In this document: positions 39,410-47,979 of the stretch, one piece after another | How positions within the stretch are numbered: the stretch's first letter is position 1 | Layout: each line of letters opens with the position of its first letter | Made by a program: the position numbers and the translations under genes | Notes under the pieces: model-generated | Database searches by the model: none | Seen by the model: only the letters and a program-made list of their open reading frames with translations | What the model was told of the DNA's origin: nothing | Assembly: GCA_946414655.1 (NCBI GenBank) | Contig: CAMKPL010000004.1 | Span: forward strand, 1-64,000 | DNA length: 64,000 bases | From: an uncultured Caryophanales bacterium | Lineage (GTDB): Bacteria > Bacillota_I > Bacilli_A > RFN20 > CAG-826 | Reading direction: 5' to 3'

Positions 39410-40217
39410 AATGAATTATAACCCTGAAAAACTCAGTAGATCATATTTATATGAACTTGTCGCTGATAGCGTTGATGAATTGAGTGATTTTTTTGAAGTG
39501 AGAGAAATCAAGCGCTTCAAACAAATTTTCATGGACAGTGCAGCGTTTGTTGAACACTTTGAAAATGACATATATAGCACAAAAGACTATTCCTATGAAG
39601 AATTTGATGTTTTAATTAAAAGTGCTCTTAAAGATACTCTTGATGATGAATTTAAGAACTACATTTTTTCTAGCGTTCTTGAACAAACATCGGAAAAATT
39701 CAAATCAAAAACAAAAACTTTTAAGAGCATTGTGGTTAATGTTTTTAAGGCAATTGCAAATTTTCACAACAACCTTATTAGCGCAATTTTCCATTCAAAA
39801 CCTAAATCTTTTAGTCTTTTTAAAACAAATAAACCCAAGACATTTTTATCATATGCTTATTATGATAAGGGAATATCTTTAGCTTTGTTCATATATTTTT
39901 ATTTACACGATGGTTTTTTGTATGTTAATTGGATGTGGTCTGGCGCAAATGACGATAGTAGAGTAACGAAAGAACAGTTAGAGGAACAATTATCACAATG
40001 TTCTCAGTTTTTGTTTTTGCGTACGATTAACAGCGAGTTGGAGTACTACGGTGCTAACCATATTAGACAGTGGTGCTCATGGGAAATTGGAAATTATTAT
40101 ACAAAACATAAGGATAAGAAATTTCTCCTTAATTTCTATGATAGAAAAGGTACCGTTAATGATCTTTTGTCTACTTTTAAAGAATTCCATTATGTTGAAA
40201 AAGGAATAATTAAATAA
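39402..40217 (+). CDS. Second TIR-domain protein with helical N-terminus
   Basis: KPKTFLSYAYYDKGISLALFIYFYLHDGFLYVNWMW..QCSQFLFLRTINSELEYYGANHIRQWCSWEIGNYY (putative catalytic Glu in WCSWE). Confidence 0.7.
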   Translation: MNKMNYNPEKLSRSYLYELVADSVDELSDFFEVREIKRFKQIFMDSAAFVEHFENDIYSTKDYSYEEFDVLIKSALKDTLDDEFKNYIFSSVLEQTSEKFKSKTKTFKSIVVNVFKAIANFHNNLISAIFHSKPKSFSLFKTNKPKTFLSYAYYDKGISLALFIYFYLHDGFLYVNWMWSGANDDSRVTKEQLEEQLSQCSQFLFLRTINSELEYYGANHIRQWCSWEIGNYYTKHKDKKFLLNFYDRKGTVNDLLSTFKEFHYVEKGIIK

Positions 40218-40222
40218 AGTCA

Positions 40223-41476
40223 ATGAAATTAAAGAGTATATTTGAATACCACAAACCAGGTTGCATTGATAAAAGATATGGGGTTGCTTTACAAATTAAA
40301 CAAAACCAAGGGAATACTTATACTCTTCAAAAAACATATATCGCGATCACTTTATTGGTTGATTTTTGTTCGCAGAGAAAACACGATTGTTTGAATGCAA
40401 AGAAGGCCGCAAAGCCTTTTTGTGTTGACCAAGTTCTTAATGAAAAAGAATATTTGTCGTTTCTGGATTTAATCTGCAAAAATAATCTTGCAAACAATAT
40501 AAATAAACTAAACGATTTTTTAGACAATCGAATATTGATGAGGGTCACACAAGGTTTCCGTCTTGTTGAGAATCGAGCAATCAATTTGTTAAATGAATTA
40601 TGCAAGATTGCCATTAACAAATTAGATGAAAGTTTTACAGATAATCCTTTGCCCTCATATATTAAAAATTTGGATTCGTTGGATACTCATTTTAAAGTTT
40701 ATAACGTTGGGCAAGCGTGTTGCTCAAGTGTCGATATTAACTCTATTAATAAATCTTATACTTATTTTTTTGATTTGGGGTGTGTTAAAGCCAATCATAA
40801 ATTATTTAGAAAGTTAACTGCTGTTCAAAATGCAACTATTTTTATTTCTCATCTACATTTCGATCACATTAATCAGATAACAAAGTTATACAAGATTAAA
40901 AGAAATGATATTCAGATATTTTTTCCATATACTGATTTTGAAGATTTAACCACAACAGGGAAGATGTTTGTGGTCGGTTCCCTTCTTGACGGATTCAATT
41001 ATATTCCTCTTAAACTTGGTAGATCTTATAAAATAAGTTTGGAAAACATTTCAATACTTCAAGGTCAACATTTAAGTCTTTATCCAAATAGCAAACTGAA
41101 TTCTCAGGGCTTAATTTTTCTATATAGAAATTATAAAGGCTCGTTGCTTATCCCTGGCGATGCGATGTATTACAATTTTCCTATAAGCTTTAGCGCAAAT
41201 AAGATCATTATTCCTCATCACGGCTGTAGTCTGCCAAGCAAATTCAAGAATTTCAATTTGGATTTAAATACGCTCGAGGAAGCTTTTGTTTTTTGCGGTC
41301 CAAGCAGAGCTTATCATCACCCAAATAAAGAACATTTAGAACAAATTTTCACAAATAATGTAATAATTTATCGTTTTGAAAACGGAAAAAACAGATGCAT
41401 TTTTAATAGTCTTAATCAAGAAACTGCTGATAATGTTTGCCGCAGATTGACCGGCGACTCATTCAATTTCTTCTAA
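40223..41476 (+). CDS. ComEC-like metallo-beta-lactamase-fold hydrolase with unknown N-terminal region
   Basis: VYNVGQACCSSVDI; ISHLHFDHINQI (HxHxDH); LLIPGDAMYY; IIPHHGCSLPS. Confidence 0.78.
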   Translation: MKLKSIFEYHKPGCIDKRYGVALQIKQNQGNTYTLQKTYIAITLLVDFCSQRKHDCLNAKKAAKPFCVDQVLNEKEYLSFLDLICKNNLANNINKLNDFLDNRILMRVTQGFRLVENRAINLLNELCKIAINKLDESFTDNPLPSYIKNLDSLDTHFKVYNVGQACCSSVDINSINKSYTYFFDLGCVKANHKLFRKLTAVQNATIFISHLHFDHINQITKLYKIKRNDIQIFFPYTDFEDLTTTGKMFVVGSLLDGFNYIPLKLGRSYKISLENISILQGQHLSLYPNSKLNSQGLIFLYRNYKGSLLIPGDAMYYNFPISFSANKIIIPHHGCSLPSKFKNFNLDLNTLEEAFVFCGPSRAYHHPNKEHLEQIFTNNVIIYRFENGKNRCIFNSLNQETADNVCRRLTGDSFNFF

Positions 41477-41547
41477 AATAATGAGCGCCAATAAATTCTT
41501 AAAAAATAGTTAGAAATCTTTATGATAATCATTGAAAGATATTATAA

Positions 41548-42768
41548 TTGGTTAAAATAATGAAAATCTCAATTGCTGGAACAGGATATGTTGGACTCTC
41601 CAACGCTATCATCTTATCTCAACATAATACAGTCTACGCTGTAGACATTTTACAATCCAAAGTTGATTTAATTAATCAACATAAATCTCCAATCGTAGAT
41701 AAGGAGATTGAAGAATATCTTCAAACTAAAAAGTTAGATCTAACTGCTACAACAGATGGAGATAATGCCTATCGACAATCTGATATTATCATTATTTCTA
41801 CTCCAACAAACTACGATAGTGAAACAAACAAGTTTGATACTTCATCTGTTGAAGCAGTTATTAAGCAAGTTATTAAAGTAAATCCAAACGCCTGGATTGT
41901 TGTTAAATCAACTGTCGGCGTTGGATTTACTAAATATGCTATCGAAAAATATAAATATAAAAGAATTGTCTTCTCTCCAGAATTCCTTAGAGAAGGTAAA
42001 GCCTTATATGACAACCTATATCCTTCTCGTATAGTTATTGGAGTACCAGAAAAAAGTAAAGAATATATGGATTTTGCAAGTAAATTTGCTGCACTTCTCC
42101 AAGAAGGTGCAATTAAAAAAGATATCCAAGTTCATATATTAGGTTGTACTGAAGCGGAAGCAGTGAAGTTATTCGCGAATACATACCTCGCTCTTAGAGT
42201 AGCTTACTTCAATGAACTTGATTCATTCGCTCAATTAAAAGGTTTAGATACTTTAGATATTATTAAAGGTGTATGCGGTGATCCTCGCATCGGAGATTAC
42301 TACAATAACCCATCTTTTGGTTATGGTGGTTATTGTCTTCCTAAAGACACAAAAGAATTAAGAGCTAATTTTGAGGATGTTCCAGAGAATTTAATATCTG
42401 CTATTGTTGAATCAAATAGAACAAGAAAACAATTTATCTGTGATCAAGTATTAAAGATGGCTGGATATAAGAATGACGGTAAAGATGATATTACTGTTGG
42501 AATCTATAGATTAACCATGAAATCTGGATCAGATAACTTTAGACAATCTTCAATCCAAGGTGTAATGAAGCGATTACACGCTAAAGGAGTGAAGATTGTC
42601 ATATATGAACCAACATTAAAAGATGAAGAATTCTTTAATTGTAAAGTTATTAGAGACTTTGATGAATTTAAGAAGATGTCTAAAGTTATCATAGCGAATC
42701 GTTACGATGCATCTCTAGATGATGTCAAAGATAAAGTCTATACAAGAGACTTATTAAGAAGAGATTAA
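41548..42768 (+). CDS. ugd: UDP-glucose 6-dehydrogenase (start likely 41560)
   Basis: [60 protein letters not shown]. Confidence 0.9.
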   Translation: MVKIMKISIAGTGYVGLSNAIILSQHNTVYAVDILQSKVDLINQHKSPIVDKEIEEYLQTKKLDLTATTDGDNAYRQSDIIIISTPTNYDSETNKFDTSSVEAVIKQVIKVNPNAWIVVKSTVGVGFTKYAIEKYKYKRIVFSPEFLREGKALYDNLYPSRIVIGVPEKSKEYMDFASKFAALLQEGAIKKDIQVHILGCTEAEAVKLFANTYLALRVAYFNELDSFAQLKGLDTLDIIKGVCGDPRIGDYYNNPSFGYGGYCLPKDTKELRANFEDVPENLISAIVESNRTRKQFICDQVLKMAGYKNDGKDDITVGIYRLTMKSGSDNFRQSSIQGVMKRLHAKGVKIVIYEPTLKDEEFFNCKVIRDFDEFKKMSKVIIANRYDASLDDVKDKVYTRDLLRRD

Positions 42769-42772
42769 TTGA

Positions 42773-43792
42773 ATGAAAGTTTTGGTTACTGGAGCAGCGG
42801 GATTTATTGGAGCGTTTCTATGCAAACGTCTTTTAGAAACCACTAATCAAGAAATTGTCGGCTTAGATAATCTTAATGATTATTATGACGTTTCTTTAAA
42901 AGAAGCTCGTTTGGAGATGCTTAAACCATATAAGAAATTTACATTCATCAAAGGTGATATTTCAGATAAACATTTTATTGATAAGTTATTTGATGAATAT
43001 AAATTTGACGTAGTGGTGAACCTAGCCGCTCAAGCAGGAGTTAGATATTCTATTGATCACCCAGATGTTTACATTCAATCTAATATCATCGGTTTTTACA
43101 ACATTTTAGAAGCATGTAGAAATCATCCAGTAAAACATCTTGTATACGCTTCTTCATCATCTGTTTATGGTGGCAACACTAAAGTGCCATTTTCGACAGA
43201 TGATAAGGTTGATAATCCTGTGAGTTTATATGCCGCAACAAAGAAGAGTAATGAATTACTCGCCCATGCCTATAGCAAGTTATATAACATTCCTACAACA
43301 GGATTACGTTTCTTTACAGTATATGGACCAATGGGTAGACCAGATATGGCATACTTTAGTTTCACTAATAAACTAATTAAAGGTGAAACAATAGAGATAT
43401 TTAATTATGGCAATTGTAAGCGTGATTTCACCTATGTAGACGATATTGTTGAAGGTGTAATTCGTGTAATGAATAAAGCACCAGAGAAAAAGAATGGTGA
43501 AGATGGATTACCTATCCCTCCTTATAAAATTTATAACATCGGAAATAACAATCCCGAAAATCTATTAGATTTCGTGCAAATATTGTCCGAAGAACTTGTT
43601 AGATCAGGAGTCTTACCAAAGGATTTCGATTTTGAATCTCACAAAAAACTTGTTCCAATGCAAAAAGGTGATGTTCCTATTACATATGCTGACACAAGCG
43701 ACTTAGAAAATGACTTTGGTTATAAACCATCTACTTCTTTAAGAGAAGGATTAAGGAACTTTGCTAAGTGGTATAAGAGTTTTTACAAATGA
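42773..43792 (+). CDS. UDP-glucuronate 4-epimerase-like NAD-dependent epimerase
   Basis: MKVLVTGAAGFIGAFLCKRLLE..YASSSSVYGGNTKVPFS..YAATKKSNE. Confidence 0.9.
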   Translation: MKVLVTGAAGFIGAFLCKRLLETTNQEIVGLDNLNDYYDVSLKEARLEMLKPYKKFTFIKGDISDKHFIDKLFDEYKFDVVVNLAAQAGVRYSIDHPDVYIQSNIIGFYNILEACRNHPVKHLVYASSSSVYGGNTKVPFSTDDKVDNPVSLYAATKKSNELLAHAYSKLYNIPTTGLRFFTVYGPMGRPDMAYFSFTNKLIKGETIEIFNYGNCKRDFTYVDDIVEGVIRVMNKAPEKKNGEDGLPIPPYKIYNIGNNNPENLLDFVQILSEELVRSGVLPKDFDFESHKKLVPMQKGDVPITYADTSDLENDFGYKPSTSLREGLRNFAKWYKSFYK

Positions 43793-43828
43793 TTGAATAA
43801 ACAAAGTTTACGATTTGTCTATCATTAT

Positions 43829-43862
43829 TTATGGAAAATGATTTATGAATCGTTTTCTTTTT
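43829..43862 (+). terminator. Terminator downstream of epimerase
   Basis: GGAAAATGATTTatGAATCGTTTTCTTTTTT. Confidence 0.6.
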
Positions 43863-44013
43863 TGTATTTATATCTTTAATATAAGAAAACATCGATAACT
43901 CCCTTATCGCATAATTCTTCTAAGATATAAAGCAGATGTTATATTCATATGGAAGTTTCTTATCGAAGATAACCTCATCTTTATTATGCATGGAGGTGTC
44001 TGTCCTTTATGTA
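43863..44013 (+). repeat. Copy 3 (extended form) of three-copy structured intergenic element
   Basis: ATAAGAAAACATCGATAACTCCCTTATCGCATAATTCTTCTAAGATATAAAG..GATGTTATATTCATATGGAAGTTTCTTATCGAAGATAACC..CTTTATTATGCATGGAGGTGTCTGTCC. Confidence 0.8.
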
Positions 44014-44110
44014 ATATATGTAAATTGAAAATAGAAAGCTGCAAGACAAATTTAAAATTAAATTTTTTAAATATCAACTTAAAAAAAGTAATGTATCTGG
44101 TATAATCTAA

Positions 44111-44288
44111 TTGCCTAGATAAAGATGATTAAATCAACAATCACCATGATTTGTGTTTATCAAATCTAGAATGCAAGAATTTGCTTTTAGTTGATTAAGC
44201 TTAATCGTCTGCCATCAATGCTAACTTAATTGTTAATTTATCATTGCTGCCACCCAATTAATCTTAATCAACAACTCGTAGGCGTAAA
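44111..44288 (+). ncRNA. Retron msr-msd-like ncRNA
   Basis: TATAAT at 44101; a1/a2-like GCCTA 44113-44117 / TAGGC 44279-44283; msr hairpin GATTTG-7nt-CAAATC 44148-44166; long msd stem 44190-44207/44255-44272 (16 of 18 paired) enclosing CAATG..CATTG hairpin; directly upstream of NDT-RT genes. Confidence 0.72.
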
Positions 44289-45281
44289 ATGTTTTATAGA
44301 AGTGAAAAGATAGTTTTTAAACTTTTAAATAAATCAAATGTGTTTCGTCGTTATAATTTTTTAGGAACAGGCGATTATTTTGATTTTATATTTCTTTGTG
44401 GAAAAGCCATTTCAGAAAACGATAACAGGCACTTCATTAAAGAACAATTGGAACGGTACAAGAAATTCTCTTTATTTTCAGAGTACATTTATAAGGAATT
44501 TAATGATATCTGTCTGGACTTACTTACAATAGAAGACATTTTACTCAGTGTGTGTGCTGGAACAATTTTGATTGTTGAAAGCTATGGATCGGCTTGTGAG
44601 CTAGGAGCATTCTCGTTTATAAGCAAAAACATCAAAAAACTGTGGGTTATAAATAATAAAGAGTATAAAGAAAACGATTCATTTATTGAGCAGGGTCCTC
44701 TTAAAAAAATCTCTAGTATTGATGATAAACACGTTATTTACGAAAAGTTTAAAGGTGGTGTTATTGATTATAGTGGAGAATCATATAGAATGTTTAAAAC
44801 AGTAGGACGAGAAGGAGGTTTTTCTTCCGGACTTGAAACATATTGTAGCGGGACAAAGACATGTCAATTCAACGATTTAGGATTTGTATTATGTCTTCTT
44901 TTTGATTATGTCAGATTATTTGGTTTTATAATTGAAAGCCATGTCGTTGAAGTATTGAAAATATTGTATTCCAAATATGAAATAGATAAATTCTCTATCA
45001 AATTGCCATCTTCAGAATCAATTGATGATGAAAAAGTAGTCAAAGCTATTTTGACGAAGATGTTAGTGATTCTTGAAAAAGCTAAAGTGCTTAGAAGAAA
45101 ATTGCATAAAGATGACGCTTACTATACTCTTGATTATGAAACTATGAAAACTATAGATAAAAACCCAAATGAGTTTGAGTCATTTATATTTGTTTCAAAA
45201 TTCTTTAATAGTACTTGGCTGAGGAAAGAATTAGCAAAAATTAGCAATATAGAAGTAAAAGAAGGTTTTAACATATGGTGA
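44289..45281 (+). CDS. Retron effector: nucleoside deoxyribosyltransferase-like + wHTH
   Basis: FDFIFLCGKAIS..GTILIVESYGSACELGAFSF; overlaps RT start; C-terminal helical wHTH-like region. Confidence 0.7.
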   Translation: MFYRSEKIVFKLLNKSNVFRRYNFLGTGDYFDFIFLCGKAISENDNRHFIKEQLERYKKFSLFSEYIYKEFNDICLDLLTIEDILLSVCAGTILIVESYGSACELGAFSFISKNIKKLWVINNKEYKENDSFIEQGPLKKISSIDDKHVIYEKFKGGVIDYSGESYRMFKTVGREGGFSSGLETYCSGTKTCQFNDLGFVLCLLFDYVRLFGFIIESHVVEVLKILYSKYEIDKFSIKLPSSESIDDEKVVKAILTKMLVILEKAKVLRRKLHKDDAYYTLDYETMKTIDKNPNEFESFIFVSKFFNSTWLRKELAKISNIEVKEGFNIW

Positions 45282-46240
45282 AAGATTTAATTAAGGATAT
45301 ATCTTTCCATACAGGCATAGCAGAAACAAAAATTAAAACATTTATTTATATGCCTAACAATAACTACACTGACTATTATAAAAAAGCCAACATAAAAAAG
45401 AAAAATGGTGGGTTTAGAACTGTTTATATGCCTACACCAGAACTCAAAAAGATTCAATACTACTTAAGAGAGAAGTTTTTTTCTCTTTATCCTGTTCATG
45501 AAAGTGCAATGGCTTATTTACCTAATAAATGCGTGCTTCATAATGCGCTAATTCATAAAAAGAACAAATCTTTTTTGTTTATAGATGTTCACGATTTTTT
45601 TAACAGTATTGATTTCGATCTTCTACTGAATAAAATGATTAAATTAAGAACGGATCTTCTGGATAAAAATAACTTAATAATCGCTTTACTCTTGTCATCA
45701 CATAAAAAAGAATTTGTTCAAGGTTGCGTTACTTCACCAATGTTGTCCAATATTTTCATGTATGACATAGACAAAGAAATAATTGCCATTGTTGAAAAAT
45801 TACCAAACGGAAACTATAGTCGATATTCCGATGACATTACTATATCATCTTCCCAAAGAATACCAATTAGTGTTCTCCACGATATAGAAAATATTCTAGA
45901 AAAAAATAAACTTTTGATTAATCGCAAAAAAACACATTTTTCATCAAATGTTGATAATGTTTTGGTTACCGGTATTAGGATAAAAAGAAACGAATCTGTA
46001 TCTTTGACAACTTCATTTAAAAAAGATCTTAAAACAAGAATCTATCATAAGCTTAAATTTGGGAACAATTCTACGGAAAATGCATCGGTCTTATTAGGCT
46101 TACTTAATTATTTAAAAATGATAGATATTCATTACTTTAACAAAATAAATGCAAAATATCTTTCGGAAGACGGTCTAACTTGCTGCGAACAGCTTAAAAG
46201 AATAATCGTAGCTGAAAAGCAAAACAAAAAGGCTGTATGA
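45275..46240 (+). CDS. Retron reverse transcriptase
   Basis: GGFRTVYMPTPELKKIQYYL; FIDVHDFFNSI; QGCVTSPMLSNIF; YSRYSDDITIS (YxDD class); NVLVTGIRI (retron VTG motif). Confidence 0.92.
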   Translation: MVKDLIKDISFHTGIAETKIKTFIYMPNNNYTDYYKKANIKKKNGGFRTVYMPTPELKKIQYYLREKFFSLYPVHESAMAYLPNKCVLHNALIHKKNKSFLFIDVHDFFNSIDFDLLLNKMIKLRTDLLDKNNLIIALLLSSHKKEFVQGCVTSPMLSNIFMYDIDKEIIAIVEKLPNGNYSRYSDDITISSSQRIPISVLHDIENILEKNKLLINRKKTHFSSNVDNVLVTGIRIKRNESVSLTTSFKKDLKTRIYHKLKFGNNSTENASVLLGLLNYLKMIDIHYFNKINAKYLSEDGLTCCEQLKRIIVAEKQNKKAV

Positions 46241-46365
46241 TTTTTAATAAAGTATAATTTCAATAAAGAGAATGGCAAACCATTTATATTGGTAAATTCT
46301 GTATCTAATAACATTTTGGAGAAAACTAAAAATTAGTAAAATAATTTAATATAAGAGATACAAAG

Positions 46366-47652
46366 ATGATCAAATCTATTTATATAAAAAATTTTAAAGC
46401 CTATGAAAAAGAAACCATTAAAATATCTAAGGACAATTTGTTGATAGGCGAAAATGATTCTGGAAAATCAACTGTCCTTGAAGCTCTTGATATTTTTTTC
46501 AATAAAGATAAAATCGAAAAAGAGCTGATTAGAAATGCTGAAACAGATGTTGAAATTGGAATATTAATATCGAATAAACCATTAAAATATACTTTTGTAA
46601 AGAAAATCTATAAAGGTAAAACTGGAAAATATGACTCGATAGAAGGAGATTTAGCTTGTCTCGATGCTATTAAGTATGTTTTCATCCCTGCTAATTTGGT
46701 TGATATTAAAAAGTTAATTTGTGACTTGGCCATCGCAAAAGTGAAACAAGAGATTCCTGATGAAACAAATAATCAACTGCAGGAATTGTACGAAAATAGC
46801 GTAAATAGTGTTTTATCAACGATTGACGGGCAATTAATGGTCGTTGGAAATAGTTCGACAACATTTTCTCAAAAGACTACGTTAAAATTAGATAGCGCAG
46901 TAAAATACGATATTTCCTCTTCTGGAATACCTATTGAAGGGCGTGGGTCTGGATACAAAAAAACTGTTATATATTCACTATTGACGAAATCAAAATATGA
47001 AAATGTTGTAATCGGAATAGATGAAATAGAAAATTCATTGTCAATAAAAAACGCGACGCATTTAATCGATGCAGTTACAAACCTTTTTTATCAATCGATA
47101 ATTACTACACATTCTGTCCATTTAATGTCTTGTGTTAATAGTAAAAGCATTATCCCGATTATGAATAATAACAATGCTGAAACAGTTGCGGAGATGTTGG
47201 ATGGCCTGGGAAACATTAACAACAAAACATTTGTGTTGGTTGAAGGCAAAACAGATATGTTATGGATCAATAAAGCATTGTCCATCATTGGCAAACTGGA
47301 TGATTACATAGTTATTCAATGTGGTGGTTGCAGAAATATAGATCCTGTGGAAAATGAATTAATTAGAAAAGGCTATAATTGTCGCGTGATAAAGGATGGC
47401 GATACTAATTCTTCTGAATCCTTAAGCAAGGAATGTATTGAATTATACATAACATTGGATGCACTTAACAATTTATTTGGGCTGACCGAAACCTCTGTTC
47501 CAACGGATAAAAAAACATTTTTTGATATAATCACAAGCAAAAATAATGAATTAAAGGAAGACAGCGTAAAGGATATTATTTCACAAAATGTTGATTCGTT
47601 TCTTCTGGAAGATAACCAACTAATTAACGACGTTAAAGAGCTGTTGAAATGA
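46366..47652 (+). CDS. Compact OLD-like protein: ABC ATPase + Toprim
   Basis: LLIGENDSGKSTVLEALDIFF; VVIGIDEIENSLS; IITTHSVHLMS; FVLVEGKTDMLWINKAL (Toprim). Confidence 0.82.
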   Translation: MIKSIYIKNFKAYEKETIKISKDNLLIGENDSGKSTVLEALDIFFNKDKIEKELIRNAETDVEIGILISNKPLKYTFVKKIYKGKTGKYDSIEGDLACLDAIKYVFIPANLVDIKKLICDLAIAKVKQEIPDETNNQLQELYENSVNSVLSTIDGQLMVVGNSSTTFSQKTTLKLDSAVKYDISSSGIPIEGRGSGYKKTVIYSLLTKSKYENVVIGIDEIENSLSIKNATHLIDAVTNLFYQSIITTHSVHLMSCVNSKSIIPIMNNNNAETVAEMLDGLGNINNKTFVLVEGKTDMLWINKALSIIGKLDDYIVIQCGGCRNIDPVENELIRKGYNCRVIKDGDTNSSESLSKECIELYITLDALNNLFGLTETSVPTDKKTFFDIITSKNNELKEDSVKDIISQNVDSFLLEDNQLINDVKELLK

Positions 47653-47979
47653 TATTCAATAAATAAGGCATCTTAAAAATAAATAGCTTTGATATTTTGT
47701 TTGTATTGTTACAGTCAGAAACTTTTTATTCAAATATAATTTTGGTATTTATATAGTTAGTGAAAGACAATTTGGTCATCATTCAAAAGAAGTTTATGTC
47801 AAACAATATTAGAAAGATCTATTTATTAATAAATTAAATAATTCCTCAAACAAAGATTATTTTGTGTTATTCCGTTTTTAGGCTGATAAATAAAACAAAT
47901 ATAAAAGTGAAGGTGTCCGCGTTGCTATATTATTTAAATTGTAATTCAAGTCATTGCTAGAACTTGATATATTATTTTT

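Noticed and set aside
47653-47979. Possible decayed gene between OLD-like and ASCH-PIN genes
   Set aside because: Short in-frame stretches (FGHHSKEVYVKQY, KDLFINKLNNSSNKDYFVLFRF) hint at a relic, but family could not be assigned.
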